Of a stretch of 64,000 bases of DNA, positions 50,101-64,000 are shown in pieces (within the stretch, counting starts at the first letter, position 1; every line of letters starts with the position of its first letter). Below the pieces are notes generated by a model, which was not told where the DNA came from, did not search any database, and saw only the letters and a program-made list of their open reading frames with translations. A program made the translations under genes and the position numbers. The stretch spans positions 2,356,001-2,420,000 of the forward strand of contig JAVHKY010000052.1 of NCBI GenBank assembly GCA_035079385.1, read 5' to 3'. The DNA comes from Aspidiotus rigidus (taxonomy: Eukaryota > Arthropoda > Insecta > Hemiptera > Diaspididae).

Positions 50101-51071
50101 GAATCCACGAAAAGTAAAATTATAATCATTCAATAGTACATACTCCTATTTCGATTCAATCAGGAGAATCGCTATTACAGGAAATCTAACTTCATGTCCT
50201 TCGATTCATTTATTCATAATTTGTCCACAGGAAATGGAGCGTGGGGATAAAGAAGAGAGATAACATGCGAGTCACGATGAAAATTGGAAAAAAGTTAATA
50301 GAAGATTTATCCTGGAATATAAGAATAAGAAGGCCATACCAGTCTAAAAAAATTGAGACTGAGGGCAGAAAAATTTTTTCCGCAAATTAGTTAAACAAAG
50401 AATTTATGATCACCGACCTTGTACTCAATTTAAGTGAAGTCGATTTTTATACCGCGATTGACGATTTGAAGTTCACGTTGTGCGAATGGAAGGAAAGAGT
50501 CAGTTTTTGCTTAGACGCAAGCTCTCAATTACCTCTGATTCGTAGCAGAAAGGATAAAGAGGGTGATTATACGCGCTTTATGCATGATAATTGGGAATAT
50601 TAGGTTGACCCGACGAAAATACATTCAAAAATACAACGAAAAATTCAACGACCCAATCGACTCCTCGAACGGGCCACCTTCACCAATCGTAAATGAGATA
50701 TGTAATCTTTCGTCTAACTCGTCCCCTTTTACGATATCGTACTCATTAAATGCGCAAAACGAGGGGTTGGAATAATGAAAAGGGAAACATTTCGTCGTTT
50801 ACTTCCCATTTGCGTGGAGGCGGTGGATAGTGAAATGGCGAACATATTTGCGAGACAAAATACTTTCATTTCCTTTTCTCGGAAAATTTAGAATGCGCGG
50901 ATAAATTTTTACAAAGTATGTAGTGTATTTTCTCACGGCAAATTCGAATGACAATTATATTTATCATTTTTTGCTAATCAAAAAACTACCGTGAAGTATT
51001 CAAGTATTTTCGATTCATTGAAAGTGTATAGTGCTCGGGTGTAATATTGTGTGTGCATAGGTATCTTGATA
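47144..51071. other. Intergenic stretch before the homeobox gene
   Basis: No gene seen. Holds a third copy of the dispersed repeat (47996-48350) and a run of 14 C at 49200-49213. Open frames at 50406-50775 match nothing known. The last several hundred bases should contain the homeobox promoter, but no clear TATA or initiator was identified. Confidence 0.35.
47996..48350 (+). repeat. Dispersed repeat family, third copy
   Basis: gttttgaaaactagaggtct, aaaggttaattttgtgagct, gtacaaagttctaaaattt and gaaaactagaggattttcag follow the same order as in the copies at 43244 and 43670. The end words ggcgcagaacat / gcgctagaacat also correspond. Confidence 0.65.
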
Positions 51072-62220
<11,149 letters not shown>

Positions 62221-64000
62221 AGACTTCTATTAATTATAGGTATAGTTAAAAATGAAAAGATCTCAAAATGTTGAAAGTACTTACGGCCGTCTTCTTACAT
62301 GAATAATTTCTTTCTTGTTGAATTTTTCATCATCCGTTTTACGCTGCATATAGTACCTCATATAATCTTAAATATTTTTTTATTGCTTAGGTTAAGATCT
62401 TTAAGGTTTTAAGTTACCTTTAATTATTATCTTTCAGATATGACCAATTCTTATTTTGTACGATCGATGTTCAAATTTATAATTTCAGGAGTTTCTTTCA
62501 AAAACAGTCAAAATCAACCAGTTTACTTCCTTTTTGTTGGTTCGACTCGCTCTTTCTGTTAGTTTAAATGTAAAATCTAGTCGAACTGCTCAAGAAGTCA
62601 GTCGAAATTGATCTGAAATAGGTTCAAAGTGACCAAAAGAAGTGATTTGGTTGATTTTGATTATTTTTTTTCAGTAAATACGACTATTATTTTTTCTCTC
62701 CGTGTACCATGTCATGCGAGAAAACAGTCAGTTTTAAAATCGGGTTCTAATATTCACTAAGTCGAAAATCATTTTTATGTACTAACATAATTGTCAGAAG
62801 AAGAAATGACGACTTCTCGATCTCGTATTCTTCAATTTTGTTCTTTTCGGCTAGTACAATTCACCAATACACTCTCGACTAGCAGAATTCAACAACTCCA
62901 CCTACTTACCAGGAAAAACTCATCAAGTCCAAACATAGTTTTCTACGAAGTTCTGAACAAGGGTGCTTTGAAAATTTAATTTACCAAGTTCGTACATCCA
63001 GCAAGGTTTTATTAATTATTAATTATTCGCCAAGTCCAGACTAGAAAGTTATAAAGCCGCCAGTTTCTTATGATCATTTCAACACAGTATAACGATAATT
63101 TTTTGTGCTATAGCTCGAGAATCAATTTCATAATTTTTTTTATTGTCATCCCGAACTAGGTGCGAGGATCAAATTTACCACGAACTCACAAACTTTATTC
63201 ATACTTGCCAAAGAAATTTGTAAAAGGTGACTGGGTAAGTCCTGTCACCCAATTTCATCGTATTTTTGAAAAAATGTATCTTCATATTCGAGGTATTTTT
63301 AAAGGCTCATATTTGATGAAATATTGGGCCACATGATCAGTTTTCAATTGTCGATTTTCGGTATTTTTGAACTGCTTATTCCTGTCACTGTCAATCTACA
63401 AAAATATATCGCGGATGGTTTAAAGTCAGAGGGTTATATTATACAGGTGTATGCTCAAAACTATCCTCTTTTAAAGCTGTATTGCCGAATTGTTATGAAC
63501 CTCTACAGTCTGAAAATTATTGCTTGCCATGTACCTAGGTATCTAATTTTAGTCAGTATTTTACAAAATGTCGTCACAAACAATTATTGTTTTTATTTCG
63601 CTGTGTTTCGAATATTTGACATTTTATGCATTATTGGTATCTATTCCATTTTTCTCAAAATGAAAATTTTTCCCTGCCTCTCCATACCTTAAAACTTGCA
63701 TCATCTTCCATTCTAAATCCACCCACCCACCATCGTGGAAATAACCTGATAAAAGGTACAAAATTCGTGCTCTATGTATCGGAATAGAGGTGAGCTGGTT
63801 CCAGCATCTCATGATGTTCTTTTAATAGTCAAAGAATGCGGAAATCAGCTCGTAAGAGAATGATAATAATAATACCTAATAATAATAATAATGGAACCTT
63901 GAAAAATTTGAAGTAGTCCAAAATTATTCTTCATGAACAAACTCAACTTCTCAATTGTAACTCAAGTTTTCAAAAATCTCCATTGAGACGGCGAGCTCTC
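62221..64000. other. 3' flank of the homeobox gene, no gene seen
   Basis: AT-rich. A 122-codon frame at 63324-63692 is hydrophobic and resembles nothing known; the stretch aataataataataat near 63870 is a short microsatellite. Confidence 0.35.

Noticed and set aside
63324..63692. 122-codon hydrophobic frame near the right edge
   Set aside because: No recognisable motif, no splice partners, and its hydrophobicity is expected from T-rich sequence.

Overview
The window is eukaryotic, AT-rich nuclear DNA, almost certainly from an arthropod and probably an insect. The genes are split by GT-AG introns, the homeodomain is of insect type, and the mobile-element mix (hAT, MULE, Merlin, Penelope-like, pogo/mariner-type MITEs, a solo LTR) fits an insect genome. 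The order cannot be fixed from sequence alone. Frequent taggtac/gtacctac words recall hemipteran and lepidopteran genomes, which is only an impression. I found no tRNA, rRNA or CRISPR array.

Layout. 1-4679: no recognisable gene, two small inverted-repeat MITEs, possibly an unseen first exon. 4680-21089 (+): an eleven-exon SLC44/choline-transporter-like (CTL) gene assembled from splice sites with compatible phases, about 717 residues after the missing N-terminus. Its 6.7-kb intron (7479-14135) carries a three-level nest: a long-armed foldback element, a decayed hAT transposon inside it, and a 438-bp hAT MITE inside that, each hAT insertion with an exact 8-bp target duplication. 21090-46547: gene-poor and repeat-rich, with several hairpin MITE families, a 45-bp minisatellite element family with GGGAACCTGTTTTAT ends, 149 bp of (GA)n, MULE C-terminal fragments, a Penelope-like GIY-YIG fragment with a hammerhead-like core, and a broken Merlin transposase. 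46548-47143 (+): a candidate two-exon gene for a 122-residue protein of unknown function. 51072-62220 (+): a three-exon Bar/NK-like homeobox gene (221 residues) whose 9.2-kb first intron holds a MITE split by a solo LTR and a MULE transposase fragment. 62221-64000: nothing recognisable.

The two confident genes are unrelated: a multi-pass membrane transporter and a DNA-binding regulator on the same strand, separated by about 30 kb of mobile-element debris. Most long open frames in the window are chance frames in AT-rich sequence. The features most worth follow-up are the nested transposons, the minisatellite-bearing element family, the hammerhead-like motif beside the Penelope fragment, the small two-exon gene, and the tiny first exon of the homeobox gene, which carries an FLIRDIL motif.
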